From JALZEG01 sp035942255 (GTDB taxonomy: Bacteria; Actinomycetota; CADDZG01; WHSQ01): DNA of 64,000 nt. The stretch lies in assembly GCA_035942255.1 (NCBI GenBank), contig DASZDG010000138.1, positions 1 through 64,000 of the forward strand, given 5' to 3'. Under the pieces are notes generated by a model. The model saw only the letters and a program-made list of their open reading frames with translations, was not told the origin of the DNA and made no database searches. How positions within the stretch are numbered: position 1 is the stretch's first letter; the number at the start of each line of letters is the position of its first letter. Below are positions 43,484-52,694 of this stretch, one piece after another. The position numbers were made by a program, and so were the translations under genes.

Positions 43484-43852
43484 ATGGAAGCCCAGCCGGA
43501 GGTCACGTTCGAGGACCTCGTCGCCGACGCGATCGACTCGCTGCCGCTCGAGCTGGCGACGCGGATGGAGAACGTCGAGGTCGTCGTCGAGGACGAGCCG
43601 CCGTGGGACATGGTGCGGCAGCTGGCTCCCGGCGGCACCCTGCTCGGCCTCTACCACGGCGTCCCGCTGACGCAGCGCGGGTACTACGACCGCATGCTGC
43701 CGGACAAGATCTCGATCTACCGGGGGCCGATCACGCGCCTGGCGCGCACGCCCGACCGGATCCGCGAGCAGGTCCGCCGCACGGTCATCCACGAGATCGC
43801 GCACCACTTCGGCATAGACGACGACCGCCTGCACGAGCTGGGCTGGGCCTAG
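43484..43852 (+). CDS. Small zincin-like metallopeptidase family protein (PF06262 type)
   Basis: The 122-residue product carries the minimal zincin motif HEIAHHFGIDDDRLHELGW with the HExxH pair and an Asp near the end, and earlier a characteristic FEDLVADAIDSLPLELA opening and LGLYHGVPLTQRG centre. This small family (DUF1025) is widespread in actinobacteria, usually near metabolic genes, but its substrate is unknown. The ATG at 43484 is 37 bases after treZ, on the same strand, so cotranscription is possible. Confidence 0.85.
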   Translation: MEAQPEVTFEDLVADAIDSLPLELATRMENVEVVVEDEPPWDMVRQLAPGGTLLGLYHGVPLTQRGYYDRMLPDKISIYRGPITRLARTPDRIREQVRRTVIHEIAHHFGIDDDRLHELGWA

Positions 43853-43912
43853 CGGTAGCTGCCCTCACCGGGGCGGCAATTTTCGTCACAGGCAGGTGCT
43901 CTCCTCCTCGTC

Positions 43913-44886
43913 ATGGAAGGAGAGCCACCGGAGCGGCGATGCCGGCGCCTCGCCGCCAAGCAGCATCACGTGCTGCACCGGCGGCAGGCGATCGAGTGCG
44001 GCATGAGCCCCAGCGCCGTGGATCGGCGAACCGCGGCGGGCGAGTGGCAGATCCTGTTCCCCAGCGTGTACCTCCTCGACGCCGGACCCCGCTCGTGGGA
44101 AGCGAAGCTCGTCGCCGCGGCCCTGTGGGCAGGCCCGGGGTCGGCTGTCTCCCATCAGGCCGCGGCGGCGCATTGGCAGATGGACGGATTCCCGCCGGGA
44201 CCGCTCACCCTGACGACGCTCAGATCGTTGAGGCCGCCGCCGGGGATCGGCTTCACCGCGTTACCGCGCTGCCGGATGCGGCCGCCGAACGGCGAGGGGC
44301 CGTGACGGTGACGACGCCGGCGCGGACGTTGCTCGACCTGGGGGCGGTCGAACCGGTCGACAAGGTCGAAGCCGCACTCGACGGAGCGCTGAGGACGGGC
44401 CTCGTTTCGCTGCCGAGGCTTCGCTGGTTCGTGTCGGCGTACGGGGGCCGCGGAACGAGAGGGACGGGGACGATCAAGCGGCTGTTTGCTGCACGACCCA
44501 CCGGGTACGTGCCTCCGCACAGCCCACTCGAGGCGAAGGTGTGGAAGCTGATCGTCGACGCGGGCCTCCCTCTCCCCGTCCGGCAGCACGAGGTTCGCGT
44601 TGGCCGGCAGTTCATCGCGCGAGTCGACCTCGCTTATCCCGACTTGCGGGTTGCGGTCGAGGCCGACGGGTACCGCTGGCACTCCGGGCGGCGGGAGTGG
44701 TCGCGGGACCTGACCCGGCGCAACCGGCTCACGGCGCTGGGCTGGCGAGTCCTGCACGTCACCCACGAAGACGTGCAGGAGCGCCCGGGCGAGATCGCGC
44801 GCGACCTCGAGCGGCTTCTCGGTTCTTTGTCGCTGCAGCCCCGCTCAGCGAAGGCAGAGGCACAAAGAACGACGGCGGCCCCCTAG
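43913..44886 (+). pseudogene. AbiEi-like/DUF559 protein gene, one frameshift
   Basis: The first part (to about 44252) reads as an N-terminal AbiEi-type helix-turn-helix (QAIECGMSPSAVDRRTAAGEW and FPSVYLL). The second part (about 44253 to 44886, next frame) resumes with HRVTALPDAAAERRGAVTV, and ends with a DUF559 restriction-endonuclease-like domain containing RVDLAYPDLRVAVEADGYRWH. Adding one C at about 44252 ('ttc-cac') restores a continuous frame of about 324 codons. It may be a degenerate defence-related gene or a sequencing error. Its stop (tag) overlaps the oppositely oriented glgP stop as the palindrome ctag. Confidence 0.75.
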
Positions 44887-47444
44887 GCCCAGGCGATCAG
44901 GCCCAGGTCCATCGGGCTCGTCAGGTCCTCGTGCGACGGGATCACCCTCGCCGCGTAGCCGTAGAGGCCCGGCTCGTCCGTCCGGAACGAGCCGTTGTAC
45001 ACGCACACGCCGTCGGTGGCATCCGAGGAGCTCGGGGTCAGCGCGATGAGCTCCGGGTCCACCAGCTCCCCGTTCGCGCCGACACGGCCGTGCGCCAGCT
45101 GGACTGCGACGTCGTCCGTTCCCAACGCGCCCAGCCTCACCGTCACCGACACCGAACGCTCCTCTCCCACGTCCGCGGCCGTGACGTCACCCTCGACGTT
45201 CAGGATCGAGACCGCGTCCCACGACGAGCGGACGTGGTCCTTCCACTCCGCGAGGGCCTTAGCGCGCGCACAGCCGTCGGCCATCAGCCTGCTGCCGTGC
45301 TGCGCCGCGGGTACGTACAGCTTCTCCACGTAGTCGCGCACCATCCGGTCCGCCGCCACGAAGCCCCCGAGGCTCGACATCGACGCCTTCATGCGCTCGA
45401 CCCACCGCCGCGGGACGGGACCCTCCGGACGGTCGTAGAAGCGCGCTGCGATCTCGCGCTCGAGCAGGTCGTACAGGCTGCTGGAGTCGACGCGGTCGTG
45501 GTAGACGTGGTCCTCGTAGAGGTCGGTCGTCCCTATCGCCCACCCGTTCTTGCCGTCGTAGCACTCGTCCCACCACCCGTCGAGGACCGAGCAGTTCAGC
45601 GCGCCGTTCAGCGCCGCCTTCATGCCGCTCGTCCCCGACGCCTCGAGCGGACGCCGCGGGTTGTTCAGCCACACGTCCGAGCCCTGGCAGAGCACCCGCG
45701 CGACCTCGACGTCGTAGTCCTCGATGAACGCGAAGCGGCCGCGGATCTCCGGGTCGGAGCTGAAGTGCACGAGCTCGCGGATCATCTCCTTGCCGCCGTC
45801 GTCCTGCGGGTGCGCCTTGCCGGCGAACACGAGCTGGATCGGCCGGTCGCCCGAGAGCAGCAGCGCGCGCAGCCGCTCGCGGTCGGACAGGATCAGCGTC
45901 GCCCTCTTGTACTGCGCGAACCGGCGGGCGAAGCCGATCGTCAGGATGCCGGGGTCGAAGACCTCGTCGGTCCACGCGACCTCGGCGTCGGACGCGCCGC
46001 GCGCGAGCAGCTGGCGGCGCAGCCGCTCCCTCACGAAGTAAACGAGACGCTCGCGCGCCCGTTCCCGCGCGCGCCACAGCTCCGCGTCCGGGACCTCCTC
46101 GATGCGGCTCCACCGGCCCCCGCCCGTCTCGGCCCACCCCGGCGACAGCCTCCGGTCGATGACCTCGCTGATCTCGGGGCCGAGCCACGTCGCGGTGTGG
46201 ACGCCGTTCGTGATCGACGTGATCGGGCCTTCCTCGGTCGGGATGCCCGGCCACAGGTCCGAGAAGATCGCCCGCGACACGACGCCGTGCAGCTTGCTCA
46301 CCGCGTTGGCCCGGGCCCCCAGCCGGAGCCCCATCACCGCCATGTTGAAGGTTCCTCCTTCTGCGGAGGTCGTCCCTCCGGCGGAGCTCCCTTGCCCGAG
46401 CGCCATCAGCTCCTCGAACGTGATGTCGCACTCCTTCGCGAACGACGTGAAGTAGCGCTGCATGAGCTCGTGCTCGTAGACGTCGATCCCGGCGGGCACC
46501 GGCGTGTGCGTCGTGAAGATCGTCCCGGCCCGCACGCCCTCGAGCGCGTCCTGGAACCTCAGTCCCTGCGTCGTCACGATCTGGCGGATGCGCTCGAGCC
46601 CGAGGAAGCCGGCGTGGCCCTCGTTCGAGTGGAAGACGTCCGGCTCGTATCCCGCCGCCTGCAGCGCCCGCACGCCGCCGATCCCGAGCACGATCTCCTG
46701 CCGGAGGCGGTGCTCGCTGCCGCCGGCGTAGAGACGGTCGGTGACCCACCGCTCCTCGGCCTCGTTCTCCTCGACGTCGCAGTCCATGAGGATCAACGAG
46801 ACCCGGCCGACGCGCGCGAGCCACAGCTGCGCCACGCAGCGAGCCCCGGCGAGGTCGACCTCGACCTTCAGCGGGGCGCCGTCCTCTCCCGAGAGCAGGC
46901 TCAGCGGCATCGCGTGCGGGTCGAGCGACGGGTAGCGCTCCTGCTGCCAGCCGTCGGCGTTGAGCTGCTGGCGGAAATACCCCTGGCGGTACAGGAGGCC
47001 GACGCCGACGAGCGGGACGCCGAGGTCGCTGGCGGCCTTCAGGTGGTCGCCCGCGAGGACGCCGAGGCCCCCGGAGTAGATCGGCAGCGCCTCGCTGACG
47101 CCGAACTCCGGCGAGAAGTACGCGATCGTGCGGGGGCCGCCCTTCTTCCTCGTCTGGTACCAGCGCGGCTCCTCGAGGTAGCTCTGCAGGTCCTCCGAGA
47201 CGCTCGCCAGGAACGAGAGGAACGGGCCGTCCTCGGCCAGCTGCTCGAAGCGCTCCTGCGAGACGAGCCCGAGCATGCGGACGGGGTCGTGCCCCGACGC
47301 GTCCCATGCGTCGGCATCCACCCACCGCCACAGGTCGACGGCCCGCCGGTTCCAGGACCAGCGGAGGTTGAGTGCGATCTCCGTGAGCTCCCCCAGCTCG
47401 CGGGGCAGCGACACGCGGACGGCGAACGACCTCAGCGCTCTCAT
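44883..47444 (-). CDS. glgP: Alpha-glucan phosphorylase (DUF3417/GT35 type)
   Basis: The 853-residue product starts with the DUF3417 domain (LGELTEIALNLRWSWNRRAV) and has the GT35 pyridoxal-phosphate region EASGTSGMKAALNGALNCS with the Schiff-base lysine. It phosphorolyses terminal alpha-1,4 glucose units to glucose-1-phosphate. It is about 850 residues, typical of the actinobacterial/archaeal GlgP branch. I chose the ATG at 47444; the open frame to 47522 has no homology. It faces away from glgE, with 113 bases of divergent intergenic DNA between the two. Confidence 0.93.
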   Translation of the reverse strand: MRALRSFAVRVSLPRELGELTEIALNLRWSWNRRAVDLWRWVDADAWDASGHDPVRMLGLVSQERFEQLAEDGPFLSFLASVSEDLQSYLEEPRWYQTRKKGGPRTIAYFSPEFGVSEALPIYSGGLGVLAGDHLKAASDLGVPLVGVGLLYRQGYFRQQLNADGWQQERYPSLDPHAMPLSLLSGEDGAPLKVEVDLAGARCVAQLWLARVGRVSLILMDCDVEENEAEERWVTDRLYAGGSEHRLRQEIVLGIGGVRALQAAGYEPDVFHSNEGHAGFLGLERIRQIVTTQGLRFQDALEGVRAGTIFTTHTPVPAGIDVYEHELMQRYFTSFAKECDITFEELMALGQGSSAGGTTSAEGGTFNMAVMGLRLGARANAVSKLHGVVSRAIFSDLWPGIPTEEGPITSITNGVHTATWLGPEISEVIDRRLSPGWAETGGGRWSRIEEVPDAELWRARERARERLVYFVRERLRRQLLARGASDAEVAWTDEVFDPGILTIGFARRFAQYKRATLILSDRERLRALLLSGDRPIQLVFAGKAHPQDDGGKEMIRELVHFSSDPEIRGRFAFIEDYDVEVARVLCQGSDVWLNNPRRPLEASGTSGMKAALNGALNCSVLDGWWDECYDGKNGWAIGTTDLYEDHVYHDRVDSSSLYDLLEREIAARFYDRPEGPVPRRWVERMKASMSSLGGFVAADRMVRDYVEKLYVPAAQHGSRLMADGCARAKALAEWKDHVRSSWDAVSILNVEGDVTAADVGEERSVSVTVRLGALGTDDVAVQLAHGRVGANGELVDPELIALTPSSSDATDGVCVYNGSFRTDEPGLYGYAARVIPSHEDLTSPMDLGLIAWA

Positions 47445-47557
47445 GCCGCCAGTCTCGCGCAGGAGGGACGAGGCGGACGTTAGCCTGGGAGGCGCTGCGG
47501 GCAAGGTCACAAGAGCGCACACATCTAGACGACAACCTCTCGGGAGGGATTCCAGGC

Positions 47558-49519
47558 GTGAAGCTAGACACCAAGAAGGGGCACGTGATCGTCGAGAACG
47601 TCCGCCCCCAGGTCGATTGCGGCCTCCACCGAGCGAAGGCCGTCGTCGGCGACTTGGTCGAGGTCACCGCCGACATCTTCCGGGACGGCCCGGCCGTCGT
47701 GAAGGCCGTCGTCCGCTACCGCGGGCCCGCCGACGACAAGTGGCAGGAAGTGGCCATGGAGCATCTCGGCAACGACGAGTGGACCGGGTGCTTCCGGCCG
47801 TCGGAGATCGGTCGCTGGCGCTACGGGATCGAGGCCTGGACCGACCACTTCGCGGCGTGGCGCGCCGGGTTCATGAAGAAGGTGGAGGCGGGCCAGAACG
47901 TCGACCTCGAGATCGAGGAGGGGGCCCGGCTGCTGGAGGCCCGCTTGAAGAAGGTCCCGGCGAAGGAGCGCGGCCCCCTCAACACCGCGATCACCGTTGC
48001 GCGGGGGGACGCCGGTGACGCAACCGGCTTCGACGACAAGAGGGTCGCGGCCCTGCTCGACGAGGCCGTCGGCGTCCTCATGAGCCGCTACGCCGACCGC
48101 ACCGGCTCGACGCAATCGAAGCCAGTCCTCGAGCTGACCGTCGACCGAGAGCGCGCCCGCTTCGGCGCCTGGTACGAGTTCTTCCCGCGCTCCACCGGCA
48201 AGCCCGGGGTGCACGGGACCTTCAAGACCGCGGCGAAGCACCTCGCGACCGTCGCCGACATGGGCTTCGACGTCGTCTACCTCCCGCCGATCCACCCGAT
48301 CGGCACGAAGTTCCGCAAGGGCGTCAACAACGCGCTCGAGGCGCAGCCCGCAGACGTCGGCAGCCCCTGGGCGATCGGCTCGAAGGAGGGCGGCCACTGC
48401 GACGTGCACCCGCAGCTCGGCACCATCGACGACTTCGACGCGTTCATGGCCGCCGCCGAGCGAGCCGGCATCGAGGTCGCGCTCGACTTCGCGATCCAGT
48501 GCTCGCCGGACCACCCGTGGGTCGAGCAGCACCCCGAGTGGTTCACGATCCGCCCCGACGGCTCGATCCAGTACGCGGAGAACCCGCCGAAGAAGTACCA
48601 GGACATCTACCCGATCAACTTCGACACGCCCGACAAAGAAGGGTTGTGGAGGGAGCTGAGGGCCGTCCTCGACTTCTGGATCGGCCACGGCGTGCGGATC
48701 TTCCGCGTCGACAACCCGCACACGAAGTCGTTCGCGTTCTGGGACTGGGCGATCAACTCGATCCACGAGGAGCACCCGGACGTGATCTTCCTCGCGGAGG
48801 CTTTCACGCGGCCGAAGGTCATGGCGAAGCTCGCGAAGCTCGGCTTCACGCAGTCCTACACGTACTTCACCTGGCGCAACACGAAGTACGAGCTGATGGA
48901 GTACATGACCGAGCTCGCGCATCCCGACACCGCGGCGTACTTCCGGCCCAACTTCTTCGCCAACACGCCCGACATCCTCCACGAGTACCTGCAGCAGGGG
49001 GGGCCGCCGGCGTTCAAGATCCGCCTCGTGCTCGCGTCGATGCTGTCGCCCACGTACGGCATCTACTCCGGCTACGAGCTCTTCGAGAACAAGCCGCTGA
49101 AGCAGGGCAGCGAGGAGTACCTGCACTCCGAGAAGTACGAGCTGCGGCACCGTGACCTGAGCGTCGAAGGCAGCCTCGTCCCGTACGTCAAGCGGATCAA
49201 CGACATCCGGCGCAAGCACAACGCGCTCAGCGAGCTGACGAACCTGCACTTCCACTTCGTCGACAACGACAACGTCCTCGCCTTCAGCAAGACGTCACGC
49301 GAGGGCGACCCGATCCTCGTCGTCGTCAACCTGAACCCGGTTCACTGGGCGGAGGCGACCGTGCACCTCGACCTCGCCGAGCTCGGCATCGACCCGGCCC
49401 ACCCGTTCCGCGTCCACGACCTGATCAGCGACCAGACGTACTTGTGGCACGGCTCGCACAACTACGTGCGCCTCGACCCGTTCCAGGAGCCCGCCCACAT
49501 CTTCCGCGTGGAGCGCTAG
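47558..49519 (+). CDS. glgE: Alpha-1,4-glucan:maltose-1-phosphate maltosyltransferase
   Basis: The 653-residue product shows the GH13_3 GlgE order: an N-terminal beta domain (DIFRDGPAVVKAVVRYRG), the four-helix insert, then WYEFFPRSTG, the HPIGTKFRKG NN region, nucleophile in IFRVDNPHTK (Asp385), acid/base in IFLAEAFTRP (Glu414), and the Asp/Tyr end WRNTKYELMEY. It lengthens alpha-1,4-glucan with maltosyl units from maltose-1-phosphate. GTG start after a G-rich stretch. It leads the second operon half (GlgE-TreS-Mak-GlgB-GH57). Confidence 0.95.
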   Translation: MKLDTKKGHVIVENVRPQVDCGLHRAKAVVGDLVEVTADIFRDGPAVVKAVVRYRGPADDKWQEVAMEHLGNDEWTGCFRPSEIGRWRYGIEAWTDHFAAWRAGFMKKVEAGQNVDLEIEEGARLLEARLKKVPAKERGPLNTAITVARGDAGDATGFDDKRVAALLDEAVGVLMSRYADRTGSTQSKPVLELTVDRERARFGAWYEFFPRSTGKPGVHGTFKTAAKHLATVADMGFDVVYLPPIHPIGTKFRKGVNNALEAQPADVGSPWAIGSKEGGHCDVHPQLGTIDDFDAFMAAAERAGIEVALDFAIQCSPDHPWVEQHPEWFTIRPDGSIQYAENPPKKYQDIYPINFDTPDKEGLWRELRAVLDFWIGHGVRIFRVDNPHTKSFAFWDWAINSIHEEHPDVIFLAEAFTRPKVMAKLAKLGFTQSYTYFTWRNTKYELMEYMTELAHPDTAAYFRPNFFANTPDILHEYLQQGGPPAFKIRLVLASMLSPTYGIYSGYELFENKPLKQGSEEYLHSEKYELRHRDLSVEGSLVPYVKRINDIRRKHNALSELTNLHFHFVDNDNVLAFSKTSREGDPILVVVNLNPVHWAEATVHLDLAELGIDPAHPFRVHDLISDQTYLWHGSHNYVRLDPFQEPAHIFRVER

Positions 49520-51279
49520 TGGTGGAAGGCGCGCCGGCGGGCGCTGCCGGGAAGATCGTCACGCCCGGCCGAGAGATCGCGGCGACCGAGCTCGGCACGC
49601 CGCTTCTCGGCGGCGCGGGCGGGTCGCCCAGCCGCGTGCTGGCGAACCCGCAGTGGTACAAGACGGCGGTCTTCTACGAGCTGTACGTGAGGTCGTTCTA
49701 CGACTCGAACGCCGACGGCTTCGGCGACTTCCGGGGCTTGCTCCAGAAGCTCGACTACCTCGAGTGGCTCGGCGTCGACTGCCTCTGGCTGCTCCCGTTC
49801 TTCCAGTCCCCGCTGCGCGACGGCGGCTACGACATCTCGGACTTCTACGGGATCCTCCCGGAGTACGGGACGCTCAACGACTTCATGGAGTTCCTCGACG
49901 CCGCGCACAGCAAGGGCATGCGCGTGGTCTCGGACTTCGTCGTCAACCACACGTCGGACCAGCACCCGTGGTTCCAGGAGTCGCGGCAGCCCGGCTCGGC
50001 CAAACGCGACTGGTACGTGTGGTCCGACACCGACAAGAAGTACGAGGACGCGCGGATCATCTTCGTAGACACCGAGAAGTCGAACTGGACGTGGGACGAG
50101 GAGGCCGGCGCGTACTACTGGCACCGGTTCTTCTCGCACCAGCCCGACCTCAACTACGACAACGAGGAGGTCCAGGAGAACGTCCTCGCGGCGCTGCGGT
50201 TCTGGCTCGACCTCGGGCTCGACGGCTTCCGTCTGGACGCGGTCCCCTATCTCATCGAGCGCGAGGGGACGAACTGCGAGAACCTCCCAGAGACGCACGA
50301 GTTCCTGAAGAGGATCAGGGCCGAGGTGGACAAGGGCTACGAGGACATCGTGCTCCTGGCCGAGGCGAACCAGTGGCCCGAGGACGTGGTGCCCTACTTC
50401 GGTGACTCCGACGAGTGCCACATGGCATTCCACTTCCCGCTGATGCCGCGCATGTTCATGGCGGCGCGCCGCCAGGTCCGGTACCCCATGGTCGAGATCC
50501 TCGAGCGGACGCCGGAGATCCCCGAGGGCGCTCAGTGGGGCATCTTCCTGCGCAACCACGACGAGCTCACGCTCGAGATGGTCACGGACGAAGAGCGCGA
50601 CTACATGTACAACGAGTACGCCAAGGACCCGAGGATGAAGCTGAACCTCGGCATCCGGCGCCGGCTCGCGCCGCTGCTCGAGAACTCGCGCGACCAGGGC
50701 GAGCTGTTCCACGCCATGCTGTTCTCGCTGCCCGGCACGCCGATCGTCTACTACGGCGACGAGATCGGGATGGGCGACAACATCTACCTCGGTGACCGCG
50801 ACGGCGTGCGGACGCCGATGCAGTGGAACTCCGACCGCAACGCCGGGTTCTCGACCGCCGACTTCGCGCAGCTGTACCTGCCGGTCCTGCTCGATCCCGT
50901 CTACGGATACCAGGCGTTGAACGTCGAGGCGGAGATGCGGGACCAGCACTCGTTCCTGCATTGGTTCCGCCGCCTGCTCGACGTCCGCAAGCACCACCCC
51001 GTGTTCGGCCTCGGGACGTTCGAGGCCCTGCACCCGGAGAACCCGGCGATCTTCGCCTACGTGCGCGCGCACGGCGACGACGTCGTGCTGTGCGTGAACA
51101 ACCTGTCGTCCCGGGCGCAGGCCGCCGAGTTAGACCTCTCGCCCTGGGAGGGTATGTATCCAGTCGAGCTGCTGGGCCGCGAGCGCTTTCCCCGCATCGG
51201 TGAGCTTCCGTACCTGCTCACGTTCGGCGCCCACAGCTTCTATTGGTTCCAGCTGGTGAGGGAGGAGTCGGAGCAATGA
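49519..51279 (+). CDS. treS: Trehalose synthase (maltose alpha-D-glucosyltransferase)
   Basis: The 586-residue product is GH13_16, with WYKTAVFYELYVRSFYDSN, the nucleophile in FRLDAVPYLIE (Asp240), acid/base in LAEANQWPED (Glu282) and the third acid in RNHDELTLEM (Asp348). It interconverts trehalose and maltose. Two adjacent GTG codons (49519, 49522) are both possible starts; the first overlaps the glgE stop by one base. Maltokinase follows with an ATGA overlap, so maltose made here can be phosphorylated at once. Confidence 0.95.
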   Translation: MVEGAPAGAAGKIVTPGREIAATELGTPLLGGAGGSPSRVLANPQWYKTAVFYELYVRSFYDSNADGFGDFRGLLQKLDYLEWLGVDCLWLLPFFQSPLRDGGYDISDFYGILPEYGTLNDFMEFLDAAHSKGMRVVSDFVVNHTSDQHPWFQESRQPGSAKRDWYVWSDTDKKYEDARIIFVDTEKSNWTWDEEAGAYYWHRFFSHQPDLNYDNEEVQENVLAALRFWLDLGLDGFRLDAVPYLIEREGTNCENLPETHEFLKRIRAEVDKGYEDIVLLAEANQWPEDVVPYFGDSDECHMAFHFPLMPRMFMAARRQVRYPMVEILERTPEIPEGAQWGIFLRNHDELTLEMVTDEERDYMYNEYAKDPRMKLNLGIRRRLAPLLENSRDQGELFHAMLFSLPGTPIVYYGDEIGMGDNIYLGDRDGVRTPMQWNSDRNAGFSTADFAQLYLPVLLDPVYGYQALNVEAEMRDQHSFLHWFRRLLDVRKHHPVFGLGTFEALHPENPAIFAYVRAHGDDVVLCVNNLSSRAQAAELDLSPWEGMYPVELLGRERFPRIGELPYLLTFGAHSFYWFQLVREESEQ

Positions 51280-52694
51280 CCATGTCCACCCAGGGTCTCC
51301 TCGAGTGGATGCCGCGCCAGCGTTGGTTCGGTAACAAGGCCCAGCAACCCCAGGCCCTCGAGGTGATCGACACCGTGCTGCTCGAAGACGGGCCGCCGGC
51401 GCTCGCGCTCGCGCTCGTCCGGATGACGTTCGCCGAGGGGAACGACGCCTTCTACCACCTGCCCCTGCTGATCGACGAGGACGGCACGCCGCGCGACGCG
51501 CTCGAAGAGGCGCCGCGGCTCGGCATCCTCGGAGAGCTGATGGCGTACGGCCACACCCTGAAGGGTGACCACGGCGTGATCGAGTTCGGGGGCCCCGGGC
51601 TCGACCCGATGGCGCCCCCGGGCCCCGGCGACGTCGAGCTCATCGGCGCGGAGCAGTCGAACACCTCGCTCGTCCTCGGCGACACGATCGTCAAGCTGTT
51701 CCGGCGCGTCGAGCCGGGGCCGAACCCCGACCTCGAGCTCTCCCGCCTGCTCACGAACGAGGGCTTCGAGAACGTGCCCCCGCAGGTCGGCGAGCTCACG
51801 TACCGGGGCGAGCTCGACGGCGAGGAGATCTCGATCGACCTCGGCATCGCGCAGCGCTTCGTGCGCGATGCCACCGACGGTTGGGATTACACGCTGCAGC
51901 GCCTCAGCGCGCTCTTCGACGAGATCGACGAGGCCGACGTCGCGGAGGACCACCGGTTCCTCATCGAGCAGCGCGCTCCCGCGTTCCTCGAGGCGATCGA
52001 CGAGCTCGGCGAGGCCACGGGCGCGCTCCACGTCGCGCTGTCGCGCGAGGAATCGGACCCGGCCCTCGCGCCCGAGCCGGTGGACCAGCTCGACCTGCGG
52101 GCCTGGGCGGACGGGGCGAGCGCGTACCTCGGACGCCTCACCTCGAGCGGCTTCGGCGAGCTCGAGGTGATGGCCCCCGCGATCACGCGCCAGATCGACA
52201 AGATCAGGACGCTGGCCGCGGCGGGGTGCAAGACGCGCATCCACGGCGATTACCACCTCGGGCAGGTGATCCGGGGGCTGAAGTGGATGATCCTCGACTT
52301 CGAGGGCGAGCCCGTGCGGTCGCTCGAGGAGCGGCGCGCGAAGCAGTCCCCGCTGAAGGACGTCGCGGGCATGCTGCGGTCGTTCAGCTACGCCGCCACG
52401 TCCGCGCTGTTCGCACGCGGCGAGCCCGACTCCGAGGAGTGGAAGCGCCTGCAGCCGTGGGCCGACTCGTGGGAGGCGATCGCGCGGGAACGGTTCCTCG
52501 CCAGCTACCTGAGGAAGTCGCACGAGGGCAAGTTCCTCGCGCCGGAGCGGGAGACGCTCGGCGTCCTGCTCGACTTCTTCGAGATCGACAAGGCGCTCTA
52601 CGAGCTCGAATACGAGCTCGGACACCGGCCCGAGTGGGTGCGGATCCCGACGACCGGGATCGCCCGCGTGATCGAACGAGGAGAGAGACGATGA
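51276..52694 (+). CDS. mak: Maltokinase
   Basis: The 472-residue product has an N-terminal lobe starting LLEWMPRQRWFGNKAQQPQ, a typical Mak opening, then the kinase-like core with HGDYHLGQ (catalytic Asp) and ILDFEGEPVRSLEERR (Mg-binding Asp). It phosphorylates maltose to maltose-1-phosphate, the donor used by GlgE. The ATG start overlaps the treS stop (ATGA), and its own stop overlaps glgB (ATGA). Confidence 0.93.
   Translation: MTMSTQGLLEWMPRQRWFGNKAQQPQALEVIDTVLLEDGPPALALALVRMTFAEGNDAFYHLPLLIDEDGTPRDALEEAPRLGILGELMAYGHTLKGDHGVIEFGGPGLDPMAPPGPGDVELIGAEQSNTSLVLGDTIVKLFRRVEPGPNPDLELSRLLTNEGFENVPPQVGELTYRGELDGEEISIDLGIAQRFVRDATDGWDYTLQRLSALFDEIDEADVAEDHRFLIEQRAPAFLEAIDELGEATGALHVALSREESDPALAPEPVDQLDLRAWADGASAYLGRLTSSGFGELEVMAPAITRQIDKIRTLAAAGCKTRIHGDYHLGQVIRGLKWMILDFEGEPVRSLEERRAKQSPLKDVAGMLRSFSYAATSALFARGEPDSEEWKRLQPWADSWEAIARERFLASYLRKSHEGKFLAPERETLGVLLDFFEIDKALYELEYELGHRPEWVRIPTTGIARVIERGERR

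Noticed and set aside
40147..47483. Very long open frames in other phases across the glucan genes
   Set aside because: They are shadows caused by very high third-position G+C. Their translations are Arg/Ala/Pro/Gly-rich and carry no family motifs, while the annotated frames show complete catalytic sets.
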